From: Variovorax sp. dw_308
GTDB taxonomy: Bacteria; Pseudomonadota; Gammaproteobacteria; Burkholderiales; Burkholderiaceae_C
Length of the DNA: 64,000 nt
NCBI RefSeq assembly: GCF_019207085.1
Contig: NZ_JAATOM010000004.1
Coordinates: 248,001 to 312,000 of the forward strand
Direction: 5' to 3'
The translations under genes and the position numbers were made by a program. The notes under the pieces are model-generated. The model was given only the letters and a program-made list of their open reading frames with translations, made no database searches and was not told the DNA's origin. The first letter of the stretch is position 1, and every line of letters begins with the position of its first letter. This document shows positions 6,898-15,896 of this stretch, in pieces.

Positions 6898-9588
6898 TCA
6901 GGCCCCCACGGAGCGCAACGATTCCGAAGTCAGCGTGAAGTAGCGCGTGCCGATCGCGTCGGACACGTGGTAGGCGGCTGATTCGCAGCTTTCGAAGAGG
7001 TGCACCAGCGCCGGGTATTGCGTGTCGGGGCCTGGCTCGCAGAGCTTTTCGAGCGTCCACGTGGACGGGTCGGGCAGCTCGTAGGAGAGGGCGGTCAGCT
7101 TGCCTGGCGCGCTGCCCGCGAGCCGTGCGATGCGCCCGCGCAGCGTCTGCGTCACCCAGGCGAGCGAGCGTGGGTTGTCCCCGTCGAGCACCAGCAGGTC
7201 CACCATGGTCGCGACATCGCGGCGTTGCTGGTAGCGCGCGTGGAAGGTGATCGTGCTGTCGAACAGCGCAACCATCGCTTCGAATCCCGCGACCTCATGC
7301 ACCGCGCCGTTCTGGAAGCCGGCGGCCAGCGCGCTTGAAAGGAAGGCCAGCCGTTCGATGTGCCGCCCGATCGACAGCAGCCGCCATGCATCGTCGCGCG
7401 TCATGCGGTCGGTCTGCGCGCCGGTCATCGCGGCCAGCGCGGCGCTGGCGCCTTCGAGCGAACGCAGCGCGGCGCCGATCGCATAGCTGCTTTCGCCCGC
7501 TTCGCCGGCCTGCTCGGCGGTGCGGCGCAGGAACTCCGCTTCGGCCCGCACGATCTGGGTCCAATGGTCCTGCGACAGGCGCTCGCGCACGGCTGCCGCC
7601 GCCTCGCGCACGCAGCGCAGGCTGAAGCCGACGCTACCGCCGCGTTCAACGTCGCCCAGTTCGGCAATCAACACGCGCTCGAACACGCGCCGTGATTTCG
7701 TCCCGCCGGGCACTTCGCGCGGCACCAGGGCATTGCGCAAGGCGAGGCGATGCAGCCAGCCGAGCAACTGGCGCGAAGACTGGTCTTCGCCACCGAGCAA
7801 GTCGAGCGTGAGCCGCGCCAGGCGCACGGCGTTTTCGGCGCGCTCGGTGTAGCGGCCGAGCCAGAACATGTTCTCCGCGGCACGGCTGGTCACCGGCGCG
7901 CGATGGCGGGCCAGGGAGGCGGGCGTGGACTGCGGATGCAGCAGCGAGGTGCGGTCGACGTGGCCGTTGGTCTGCACCCAGACGTCGGCGCTGCTGCCGC
8001 CGCGCTGCATCGACGCGATCTGCGCGTCCGCGCCGGCCAGCCGCGCCAGCCCGCCCGGCAGCACGCGCCAGGACTGCGCGCCATCGCTCACCGCGAACAC
8101 GCGCAGCAGGACCGCGCGCGGTGCGATGTGGCCGGGACCGAAGTCCTGCGCCCAGGTGGGCATCTGCGACAGCGGCAGGTAGCTTTGCACGGTGTGCGCA
8201 TCGCCGCCGCGCACGATCCGGCCCGCCCATTCGTCGAGTTCGCGACGGCTCAAGCGGCTGCCGAGCACCGGCTCGAAGGTGTCGTGCGAAGCCGAGCCGG
8301 TGTAGGTCGGCTTGATGGCGCAGTCGCCGAGCTGCGGCAGCACTGCTTCCAGGGCGGCACGCTCGCCGCACCACCAGGTCGGCAACGCAGGCAACTGCAG
8401 CCGTTCGCCGATCAGGTGGCGCGCCAGCGCGGGGAGAAAGCCGAGCAACGCGGGCGATTCGAGGAAGGCGGAGCCCGGCATGTTGGCCACCAGCACGTTG
8501 CCGGCGCGAATGGCCTGCAGCAGGCCGGGTACGCCGAGCGTGGAATCGGGCTTGAGTTCGAGCGGATCGAGGTACTGGTCGTCCAGCCGTTTGATCAGGC
8601 CGTGCACCGGGCGCAGGCCCTGCAAGGTCTTGAGGTAGAGGCGCTGGTCGCGCACGGTGAGGTCATTGCCCTCGACCAGCGTGATGCCGAGGTAGCGCGC
8701 CAGGTAGGCATGCTCGAAATAGGTTTCGTTGTAGGGGCCGGGCGTCAGCAGCGCGATGTGGGGCGGGGCGCCGGCCGGGCAGATCTTCTGCAGGCCTTCC
8801 ATCAGTGCGCTGTAGGTGGCGGCCAGGCGCTGCACGTGGAGCGCCTCGAAGGCCTGCGGGAACTGGCGCGAGATGGCCAGGCGGTTCTCCAGCAGGTAGC
8901 CGAGGCCCGAAGGCGCCTGCGTGCGTTGCGAGACGACCCACCAGTTGCCGTCCGGGCCGCGCGCCAGGTCGAAGCCGGCGATGTGCAGCCAGGTGTCGCC
9001 CGGCGGCTTGACGCCGTGCATCGCCCGCAGGTAGCCGGGATGGCCACGCACCAGCGCGGCCGGCAGCAGGCCCTCGGCCAGCAGCTGCTGCGGGCCATAG
9101 ACATCGGCCAGCACGCGGTCGAGCACCCGCACGCGCTGCTGCACGCCGGCCTCTATCTGGGCCCAGCTCTCGGGCGAGATGATCAAGGGGAACAGGTCCA
9201 GCGACCACGGGCGTTGCGGGCCGTCGCCGTCGGCATAGACGTTGTAGGTGACGCCGTTGTCGCGGATCTGGCGCGCCAGGCTGACGGCGCGGCGCGGCAG
9301 GTCGCCGAAGCCGCCCGAGCCGAGCTCGTCGAAGAACTGCGACCAGCCGGACGTCAACGGTGGGCGCGTCGGCGAGGGCGACGCTTCGGGCTGCGGCACG
9401 GGCGGCGCCTGCGCGGCGTCGTGCAAGGGTGCGACCGGTTGCGAAGGCAGGCTGTTGCGCGGTGCGTTCAGCGGCGTTGCCGCACCCCTCAGTTCGTCGA
9501 AATGGCCGGCGTGCGCGGGCGGTGCGAGCGCCGAGGCCAAGGCGGCGGGCGCCTCCAGCGAGGCGTTGCCGAAGAGGGAGTCGTTCAT
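6898..9588 (-). CDS. Fusion of a circularly permuted ATP-grasp domain with an alpha-E domain
   Basis: The 896-residue protein has a Pro/Ala-rich N-terminus (1-80), a circularly permuted type-2 ATP-grasp region (about 80-560) and an alpha-E domain (about 570-896, starting AAENMFWLGRYTERAENA). The ATG at 9588 is preferred over the GTG at 9597. ATP-grasp proteins of this kind are predicted to make amide/peptide bonds, and alpha-E domains are all-helical partners of unknown role. Compared with the stand-alone copy at 15897-17399, key residues are changed: the metal/ATP-binding Glu-Asp-Asn is Ser-Gln-Arg (220-222), the Lys-Glu-x-x-Gly-x-Gly-Gly loop is lost, and the Asp of HIDLRPF is Leu. The ATP-grasp half may therefore be inactive. 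Confidence 0.85.
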   Translation of the reverse strand: MNDSLFGNASLEAPAALASALAPPAHAGHFDELRGAATPLNAPRNSLPSQPVAPLHDAAQAPPVPQPEASPSPTRPPLTSGWSQFFDELGSGGFGDLPRRAVSLARQIRDNGVTYNVYADGDGPQRPWSLDLFPLIISPESWAQIEAGVQQRVRVLDRVLADVYGPQQLLAEGLLPAALVRGHPGYLRAMHGVKPPGDTWLHIAGFDLARGPDGNWWVVSQRTQAPSGLGYLLENRLAISRQFPQAFEALHVQRLAATYSALMEGLQKICPAGAPPHIALLTPGPYNETYFEHAYLARYLGITLVEGNDLTVRDQRLYLKTLQGLRPVHGLIKRLDDQYLDPLELKPDSTLGVPGLLQAIRAGNVLVANMPGSAFLESPALLGFLPALARHLIGERLQLPALPTWWCGERAALEAVLPQLGDCAIKPTYTGSASHDTFEPVLGSRLSRRELDEWAGRIVRGGDAHTVQSYLPLSQMPTWAQDFGPGHIAPRAVLLRVFAVSDGAQSWRVLPGGLARLAGADAQIASMQRGGSSADVWVQTNGHVDRTSLLHPQSTPASLARHRAPVTSRAAENMFWLGRYTERAENAVRLARLTLDLLGGEDQSSRQLLGWLHRLALRNALVPREVPGGTKSRRVFERVLIAELGDVERGGSVGFSLRCVREAAAAVRERLSQDHWTQIVRAEAEFLRRTAEQAGEAGESSYAIGAALRSLEGASAALAAMTGAQTDRMTRDDAWRLLSIGRHIERLAFLSSALAAGFQNGAVHEVAGFEAMVALFDSTITFHARYQQRRDVATMVDLLVLDGDNPRSLAWVTQTLRGRIARLAGSAPGKLTALSYELPDPSTWTLEKLCEPGPDTQYPALVHLFESCESAAYHVSDAIGTRYFTLTSESLRSVGA

Positions 9589-9660
9589 GGGTTCCACAGT
9601 GGGCCGATTGTCACATTGCCGTCATGGGCATTGGGCAGCGGCCCCGGTGGAAACATGTGC

Positions 9661-12600
9661 CTAACGTCGCAGGTCGAGCGTGAACGGGAACTCGCGGCTG
9701 CCCGCCAGCTCGATGGTCGCCGGCGGCGTGCTCAGCAGGCCGGGCGTGTGGCCCATACGTGCAAAGCGCGAATGACGGCGGCTCTCGGCTTCGTAGGCGT
9801 TGACCGGGAAGGTATCGTAGTTGCGGCCACCCGGGTGCGCGACGAAATACTGGCAACCGCCCAGCGAACGCTTCATCCAGGTATCGACGATGTCGAAGGT
9901 CAGCGGCGCGTGCGCGGGGATGCTCGGGTGCAGCGCAGACGGCGGGTTCCAGGCCTTGTAGCGCACGCCGGCCACGAACTCGCCCACGGTGCCGGTCGGC
10001 TGCAGCGGCAGCACCTTGCCATTGACGGTGATCACGTGTCGGCTTTCGTTGAGACCGGTGACGCGCACCTCGATGCGCTCCAGCGACGAGTCGACGTAGC
10101 GCACGGTGCCGCCGGCCGAGCCTTCCTCGCCCATCACATGCCATGGTTCCAGCGCGTTGCGCAGCGAAAGCTCCACACCCATCGCCTGCACCTGGCCCAC
10201 GAGCGGGAAGCGGAACTCGAAGTGCGGCGCGAACCAGTCGACATCGAAGGCGAAGCCGGCCTGCTTCATCTCGGCGATGACATCGTCGAAGTCCATCTTG
10301 ACGAAGGTCGGCAGCAGGAAGCGGTCATGCAGCTCGGTGCCCCAGCGCGTCATCGGCGCCTTGCAGGGCGCGTCCCAGAAGCGGGCTACCAGCGCGCGGA
10401 TCAGCAACTGCTGCGCGATGCTCATGCGCGCGTGGGGTGGCATTTCGAAGGCACGCAGCTCCAGCAGTCCGAGGCGGCCGGTACTCGAATCCGGCGAGTA
10501 GAGCTTGTCGATGCAGAACTCGCTGCGGTGCGTGTTGCCCGACACGTCGATCAGGATGTTGCGCAGTGTGCGGTCGACCAGCCAGGCCGGCATGTTCTGT
10601 CCGTAGATCTCGCGGTTCTTCGCGATTTCCTTGAGCGCGATCTCCAGTTCGTAGACCTGGTCGTTGCGGGCCTCGTCCACGCGCGGCGCCTGGCTCGTCG
10701 GGCCGATGAACATGCCCGAGAACAGGTACGACAGCGACGGATGGTTGTGCCAGTACAGCAGCAGGCTGGCGAGCAGTTCGGGCCGGCGCAGGAAGGGGCT
10801 GTCCGCCGGCGTGGCGCCGCCCATCACGAAGTGGTTGCCGCCGCCGGTGCCGGTGTGGCGCCCGTCGGTCATGAACTTCTCGGCCGAAAGGCGCGTCTCG
10901 AAGGCCGCGTTGTAGAGGAACTCGGTGTGGTCGACCAGTTCCTTCCAGTTGTTGGCCGGGTGGATGTTGACCTCGATCACGCCGGGGTCGGGCGTGACGG
11001 CCAGCACCTTCAGGCGTGGATCGCGCGGCGGCGGATAGCCCTCCATGACGATCTTCACGCCAAGCTGCGTGGCCGTGGCCTCGACGGCCGCGACCAGGTC
11101 GAGGTAGTCCTCCAGGCGGGCCAGCGGCGGCATGAAGATGTAGAGCACGCCGGAGGCAGCGCCGACCTTTTCCGCAGCCGGGCCGTTGGCGCGGCGCGGG
11201 TCGCGAACTTCCACGCACAGTGCGGTGCGCGTGACCCAGTGGGCCGACTCGCCTCGACGTGGCTGGCGGGTTCCGTCCGCGATGCTGGCATCGAAGGGCG
11301 AGGGCTTGCCGGAGCCCTGCATCTTCAGTGCCGTGCCCGCTGCGGGCGGCGTGCCGAAGGCATAAGGAACGGACGCCAGGTCGCCGGTTCCACTGCCGGG
11401 CGTGGTGGCCGGTGCATAGGCCGTGCCGCGGCCTGCCCCATTGGCGGATGCGTATGCCGTGCCGAGGCCTGCGCCGCTCGCGGGTGCGGTCGCGGTGGCG
11501 GCATAGCGTGCCTGGTACTGGGCCGCCGTCGGCAATGCGGCGCGGGGTGCGGTCGGGTCGCGGTCGACCAGGTAGGGGTAGTCGCCCTTGCTCGCCCACG
11601 GTTGCGAATCGAGCGGCAGGCGGTAGCCCATCGGCGAGTCGCCCGGAATGAGGAACAGGCGGTCGTCGCGCAGGAACCAGGGGCCGGTCTTCCAGCCGGG
11701 GCCTTCGAGCGGCGGTGCATCGCTTTCCGCGCTGGCTGGTTCGATCGGCAGCATGTAGCCGATGACCGCGTCGAGCTTCTGCGTGAACACGCGGCGCAGG
11801 CGCACGCGTTCCATCTCGTCTTCGAGCTTGGACTCGAACACGTCGACGTTGACCGGCAGGCGACGTTCGCGCCAGAGGTAGTAGTAGACGTCTTCGTAGC
11901 CGGGCTGGATGAAGCGCTCGGTCAGGCCCAGCTTGTGGGCCAGCACGGTGGTGAAGCGGCGTGCGTCTTCGCTGGTGTAGTGCGTGGGCACGCGCTCGTC
12001 GGCGAACAGTTCGGGGTCGTGCCACAGGCGCTGGCCGTCGGTGCGCCAGAAGATCGACAGGGCCCAGCGCGGCAATTGCTCGCCCGGGTACCACTTGCCC
12101 TGGCCGAAGTGCAGGAAGCCGCCGTCGCCGTATTCGGCGCGCAGCTTGTGCACGAGTTCGGTGGCATAGCCGCGCTTCGTGGGGCCGAGCGCGTCGGTGT
12201 TCCACTCGGGCGCGTCGCGGTCGCTGGTGGCCACGTAGGTGGGCTCGCCGCCCATGGTCAGGCGCACGTCGCCGTCGACCAGGCGCTTGTCGACCGCCTC
12301 GCCGAGCTTGAGCACATCGGCCCATTGCTCGTCGGTGTAGGGCAGGGTGACGCGCGGCGATTCGTAGATGCGCGTGACCTTCATCTCGTGGCCGAAGTCG
12401 ACCTCGGCATCGTCGACCACGCCTTCGATGGGCGCGGCGCTCGATGGTGTGGGCGTGCAGGCGAGAGGGATGTGGCCTTCGCCGGCCAGCAGGCCGGAGG
12501 TGGCGTCGAGGCCGATCCAGCCGGCGCCCGGCAGGAATACTTCGCACCAGGCGTGCAGATCGGTGAAGTCGACGGTGGTGCCGCTGGGGCCGTCGAGCGC

Positions 12601-13239
12601 CTTCACGTCCGGCGTGAGCTGGATCAGGTAGCCGGAGACGAAGCGCGCGGCCAGGCCGCAATGGCGCAACAGTTGCACCAGCAGCCAGCCGGAGTCGCGG
12701 CAGGAGCCGCTGGCATTGGTCAGCGTTTCTTCCGGCGTCTGCACGCCGGGCTCCATGCGGATCAGGTAGTTGATGTCCTTCTGGACCTGCTGGTTGATGC
12801 CGACCAGGAAGTCGATGGTGCGCTGTTCCTTGCGGTCGACCTTGGCGAGGTAGGCCTTGAACAGCGGCGTGGGTTCGTCCTTGACGAGGTAAGGCGCGAG
12901 CTCTTCTGCCTGCGATTCCGTGTACTTGAACGGGAAGTTTTCCGCTTGCGGCTCCAGAAAGAAGTCGAACGGGTTGTAGACCGCCATCTCGACGACGAGG
13001 TCGACGGTAACCTTGAACTCGCGCGTCTTTTCCGGGAAGACCAGCCGTGCCTGGTAGTTGGCGAACGGGTCCTGCATCCAGTTGACGAAATGATCGGCTG
13101 GCTCGACTTGCAGCGAATACGAGATGACGTTGCTGCGGCAATGCGGCGCGGGCCGCAGTCGCACAACCTGCGGCCCCAATTGCACGGGGCGGTCGTATTT
13201 GTAGTGGGTGACGTGGTGGAGCGCGGCGTGAATGGACAT
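9661..13239 (-). CDS. DUF2126 protein with N-terminal transglutaminase domain
   Basis: The 1192-residue protein begins MSIHAALHHVTHYKYDRPVQ (start at 13239; the frame is open a little further up, but this ATG fits the family). It opens with a bacterial transglutaminase N-terminal domain and a transglutaminase core with Cys180 (SGSCRDSGW), His229 (DLHAWCEV) and Asp245 (GLDATSG). Residues from about 300 on form the DUF2126 region, which shows glutamine-synthetase/amidoligase-like features in predicted families. A low-complexity Ala/Gly/Thr linker lies near residue 600. It is the first gene of a minus-strand run with the ATP-grasp/alpha-E fusion and the small transglutaminase, which suggests one pathway. 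Substrate unknown. Confidence 0.87.
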   Translation of the reverse strand: MSIHAALHHVTHYKYDRPVQLGPQVVRLRPAPHCRSNVISYSLQVEPADHFVNWMQDPFANYQARLVFPEKTREFKVTVDLVVEMAVYNPFDFFLEPQAENFPFKYTESQAEELAPYLVKDEPTPLFKAYLAKVDRKEQRTIDFLVGINQQVQKDINYLIRMEPGVQTPEETLTNASGSCRDSGWLLVQLLRHCGLAARFVSGYLIQLTPDVKALDGPSGTTVDFTDLHAWCEVFLPGAGWIGLDATSGLLAGEGHIPLACTPTPSSAAPIEGVVDDAEVDFGHEMKVTRIYESPRVTLPYTDEQWADVLKLGEAVDKRLVDGDVRLTMGGEPTYVATSDRDAPEWNTDALGPTKRGYATELVHKLRAEYGDGGFLHFGQGKWYPGEQLPRWALSIFWRTDGQRLWHDPELFADERVPTHYTSEDARRFTTVLAHKLGLTERFIQPGYEDVYYYLWRERRLPVNVDVFESKLEDEMERVRLRRVFTQKLDAVIGYMLPIEPASAESDAPPLEGPGWKTGPWFLRDDRLFLIPGDSPMGYRLPLDSQPWASKGDYPYLVDRDPTAPRAALPTAAQYQARYAATATAPASGAGLGTAYASANGAGRGTAYAPATTPGSGTGDLASVPYAFGTPPAAGTALKMQGSGKPSPFDASIADGTRQPRRGESAHWVTRTALCVEVRDPRRANGPAAEKVGAASGVLYIFMPPLARLEDYLDLVAAVEATATQLGVKIVMEGYPPPRDPRLKVLAVTPDPGVIEVNIHPANNWKELVDHTEFLYNAAFETRLSAEKFMTDGRHTGTGGGNHFVMGGATPADSPFLRRPELLASLLLYWHNHPSLSYLFSGMFIGPTSQAPRVDEARNDQVYELEIALKEIAKNREIYGQNMPAWLVDRTLRNILIDVSGNTHRSEFCIDKLYSPDSSTGRLGLLELRAFEMPPHARMSIAQQLLIRALVARFWDAPCKAPMTRWGTELHDRFLLPTFVKMDFDDVIAEMKQAGFAFDVDWFAPHFEFRFPLVGQVQAMGVELSLRNALEPWHVMGEEGSAGGTVRYVDSSLERIEVRVTGLNESRHVITVNGKVLPLQPTGTVGEFVAGVRYKAWNPPSALHPSIPAHAPLTFDIVDTWMKRSLGGCQYFVAHPGGRNYDTFPVNAYEAESRRHSRFARMGHTPGLLSTPPATIELAGSREFPFTLDLRR

Positions 13240-13356
13240 GTTTTGAAGTGTCGTGAAGGGGCGCCAGTGGCGCACGCATACTAGCCCACAAGCAAGCAAT
13301 TAACGCGCCAAAGCGCGAAGGGACGGAGTGGGAAACGTGGGGCGGAAGAGACGTTG

Positions 13357-15819
13357 ATGGAGGCCGTCGGGGAGGAACAAGACACCGGCCAGCGCCGCCC
13401 GTGGGCCTTTGCCGCGATGGCCGGGTCGGTGCTGGGCGCCGCGCTGCAACTGCAGCAGCGGGAACTGTGGGCGCTCGCGGTTTATGCGGCGATGGCATTG
13501 GCAGCGTTGTTTGCCTTGTGGGTCTTGCAACGCCTGCGCCATCGGGGTGGCCGTGCGACCGGGCTGCTCGCGCTGCTCTTGGGGGCCGCCCTGGCCTTTG
13601 GCCTGGCCGGCACGCGAGCCGTGCTGTATGCCGATGGGGCGCTGGATCCGGACATCGAGGGGCGCGACGTGGAAGTGGTCGGGGTCGTCGCGCAGATGCC
13701 GCAGCGGGGCGAGGGCGCCTTGCGTTTTCGGCTCGATGTCGAATCGGCACGCTGGGTGGGCAGGGAGGCGCCTCCGACCGGGCCTGCTGGATGGCCCACG
13801 AAACTTGCGCTCGGCTGGTACGCCGAGAACACGGGCCTGTGGGGCCGGCCCGTGCGAGACGAGAACCAGGCCCCGGCGCCCTCGATGCCGGCTGAACTGC
13901 ACGCGGGCGAACGCTGGCGCATGACGGTTCGACTGCGTGCACCGCACGGCAACCTCAACCCGCACGGCTTCGACTACGAGTTGCTGATGTGGGAGCAGGG
14001 CGTTCGCGCCGCCGGCTATGTGCGTGCCGGCAGCAACGACGCGCCGCCCATGCGCCTGGGCATGACGTGGCAACACCCGGTAGAACGCGCCCGCGAGTGG
14101 GTGCGCGACGCGGTCTTCGAGCGGGTGGCCGACAAGCGATCGGCCGGCGTCATCGCCGCGCTCATCACCGGAGACCAGAGCGCGATCGATCGCGCCGACT
14201 GGGACATCTTCCGCGCGACGGGCGTGGCGCACTTGATGAGCATCTCGGGACTCCACATCACCATGTTCGCCTGGCTGGCCGCGGCGCTGGTGGGAGCGCT
14301 GTGGCGGCGCAGCACGCGCTGCATGCTGCTATGGCCCGCGCCGCAGGTTGCGCTGGTCGGCGGCGTGCTGCTGGCCGCGCTGTATGCGCTGTTCAGCGGC
14401 TGGGGCGTGCCGTCGCAACGCACGGTGAGCATGCTGGCGACGCTGGCGCTGCTGCGCCTCACCGGCCGGCGGTGGCCGGCGCCGAACCTGTGGCTCTGCA
14501 CCTGCGCGGTGGTGGTCGCGCTCGACCCCTGGGCCTTGACGCAGGCCGGCTTCTGGCTCAGCTTCGTCGCGGTGGGGGTGCTGTTCGCGACCGATGCGGG
14601 TGAGTCGCCGGCCGGCAGGACGAGCTTCGTGGCGCGCCTGCTGCGCATGCTGCGCGAGCAATGGGTGGTCACGCTCGCGCTGGCGCCGCTGACCTTGCTG
14701 CTGTTCCAGCAAGTCTCGCTGGTCGGGCTGCTGGCCAACACCCTCGCGATCCCATGGGTGACGCTGGTGGTGACGCCGCTGGCGATGCTGGGCGTGGCCA
14801 TCCCGCATTTGTGGGATGTCGCCGCCTGGACCGTGCAGGGCCTGGGCGACTTCCTGCAATGGCTGGCAGCTTGGCCGCTGGCCACCGTTTCCACCGGGGC
14901 GCCGCCGGCATGGCTGGCGCTCTGCGGGGTTGCGGGCGGGGTGCTGTTGGCCATGCAGCTGCCGCTGGCGATGCGTGCGCTCGGACTGCCGCTGCTGTTG
15001 TCGGCCTTGCTCTGGCAGCCGGGACGTCCCGGGCTTGGCGAGTTCGACCTGTTGGCGGCGGACATCGGCCAGGGCAACGCCGTGCTGGTGCGCACCGCGC
15101 ACCATGCCCTGCTGTACGACACCGGCCCCCGCTACAGCCTGGAGAGCGACGCCGGCCAGCGGGTGCTGGTGCCCTTGCTGCGGGCCCTGGACGTGCGCCT
15201 CGACACGGTGGTGCTGAGCCATCGCGATGCCGATCACACAGGCGGTGCACCGGCCGTGCTGGCCACGCAGCCGCAGGCGGCGCTGCGCAGTTCGATCGAG
15301 GAAATGCACCCCCTGCAGGAATTGCGTCGTTCGGACAAGTGCGTGGCAGGCCAGCATTGGGAATGGGACGGCGTCCGCTTCGAGTTCCTGCATCCGGTGG
15401 CTGCCGACTATGAAAGCGCCACCAAGCCGAACGCGATCTCGTGCGTGCTGCGCATCGACAACGGGCGCGCCAGCGCGCTGCTGGCCGGCGACATCGAGCG
15501 CGACCAGGAAAGCGCCCTGGTGAAGCGCGATCCCGGCTTGCGTGCCGACGTGCTGCTGGCGCCGCACCACGGCAGCAAGACCTCGTCGAGCGCGTTGCTG
15601 CTCGATACGCTGAAACCGCGCATCGCACTCGTGCAGGCCGGCTACCGCAACCGCTTCGGCCATCCCGCCGACGAGGTGACGAAGCGCTACGAGGCGCGCG
15701 GCATCGCGGTGGTCGATTCGCCACATTGCGGCGCGATCGCCTGGCAAAGCACGTCGCCCGCGGCCTGGGAGTGCGAGCGCGCGGTCGCCCGGCGCTATTG
15801 GCGGCACGTGCCGCGGTGA
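13357..15819 (+). CDS. comEC: ComEC/Rec2-type DNA internalisation protein
   Basis: The 820-residue protein has an N-terminal soluble domain, a ComEC/Rec2 membrane channel domain (signature GVAHLMSISGLHITMFAWLA around residue 290, and many hydrophobic segments) and a C-terminal metallo-beta-lactamase domain. The latter reads LLAADIGQGNAVLV, SHRDADHTGG and LLAPHHGSKTSS, so the zinc-binding HxDxDH motif is present. ComEC forms the inner-membrane channel for single-stranded DNA during natural transformation. The ATG at 13357 is used; the TTG just before it is in frame. It diverges from the DUF2126 gene. No other competence gene is nearby. Confidence 0.9.
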   Translation: MEAVGEEQDTGQRRPWAFAAMAGSVLGAALQLQQRELWALAVYAAMALAALFALWVLQRLRHRGGRATGLLALLLGAALAFGLAGTRAVLYADGALDPDIEGRDVEVVGVVAQMPQRGEGALRFRLDVESARWVGREAPPTGPAGWPTKLALGWYAENTGLWGRPVRDENQAPAPSMPAELHAGERWRMTVRLRAPHGNLNPHGFDYELLMWEQGVRAAGYVRAGSNDAPPMRLGMTWQHPVERAREWVRDAVFERVADKRSAGVIAALITGDQSAIDRADWDIFRATGVAHLMSISGLHITMFAWLAAALVGALWRRSTRCMLLWPAPQVALVGGVLLAALYALFSGWGVPSQRTVSMLATLALLRLTGRRWPAPNLWLCTCAVVVALDPWALTQAGFWLSFVAVGVLFATDAGESPAGRTSFVARLLRMLREQWVVTLALAPLTLLLFQQVSLVGLLANTLAIPWVTLVVTPLAMLGVAIPHLWDVAAWTVQGLGDFLQWLAAWPLATVSTGAPPAWLALCGVAGGVLLAMQLPLAMRALGLPLLLSALLWQPGRPGLGEFDLLAADIGQGNAVLVRTAHHALLYDTGPRYSLESDAGQRVLVPLLRALDVRLDTVVLSHRDADHTGGAPAVLATQPQAALRSSIEEMHPLQELRRSDKCVAGQHWEWDGVRFEFLHPVAADYESATKPNAISCVLRIDNGRASALLAGDIERDQESALVKRDPGLRADVLLAPHHGSKTSSSALLLDTLKPRIALVQAGYRNRFGHPADEVTKRYEARGIAVVDSPHCGAIAWQSTSPAAWECERAVARRYWRHVPR

Positions 15820-15849
15820 TCGCGCAATCGGGTTGACAAAGGCAGGCAA

Positions 15850-15866
15850 TTGGCCTCGAACTTGCT
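15850..15866 (+). promoter_or_regulatory. Candidate sigma-54 promoter for the ATP-grasp/alpha-E pair
   Basis: The sequence TTGGCCTCGAACTTGCT has the GG (15852-15853), ten-base spacing and GC (15864-15865) that define -24/-12 sites, and matches the consensus TGGCAC-N5-TTGCW except at the two bases after TGGC. It lies 31 bases before the ATG at 15897. If real, transcription would need an enhancer-binding protein and may respond to nitrogen status. A TTGACA at 15833 has no fitting -10 box. Confidence 0.5.
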
Positions 15867-15896
15867 AAGCTATGTGCGAAGGAGATTGGTCGCTCT

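Noticed and set aside
7750-13284. 1844-codon open frame on the plus strand, antisense to the DUF2126 and ATP-grasp/alpha-E genes
   Set aside because: High GC leaves long antisense frames open. The translation is low-complexity (Arg, Gly, His, Gln-rich), crosses two real genes and their gap, and has no family motif.
10325-13942. 1205-codon open frame on the minus strand overlapping the DUF2126 gene and comEC
   Set aside because: Arg/Pro/Ala-rich shadow in a second frame; the DUF2126 frame has catalytic motifs, this one none.
15833-15838. TTGACA as a sigma-70 -35 box ahead of the stand-alone ATP-grasp gene
   Set aside because: No acceptable -10 hexamer 16-18 bases downstream. The sigma-54-like site in the same stretch fits better.
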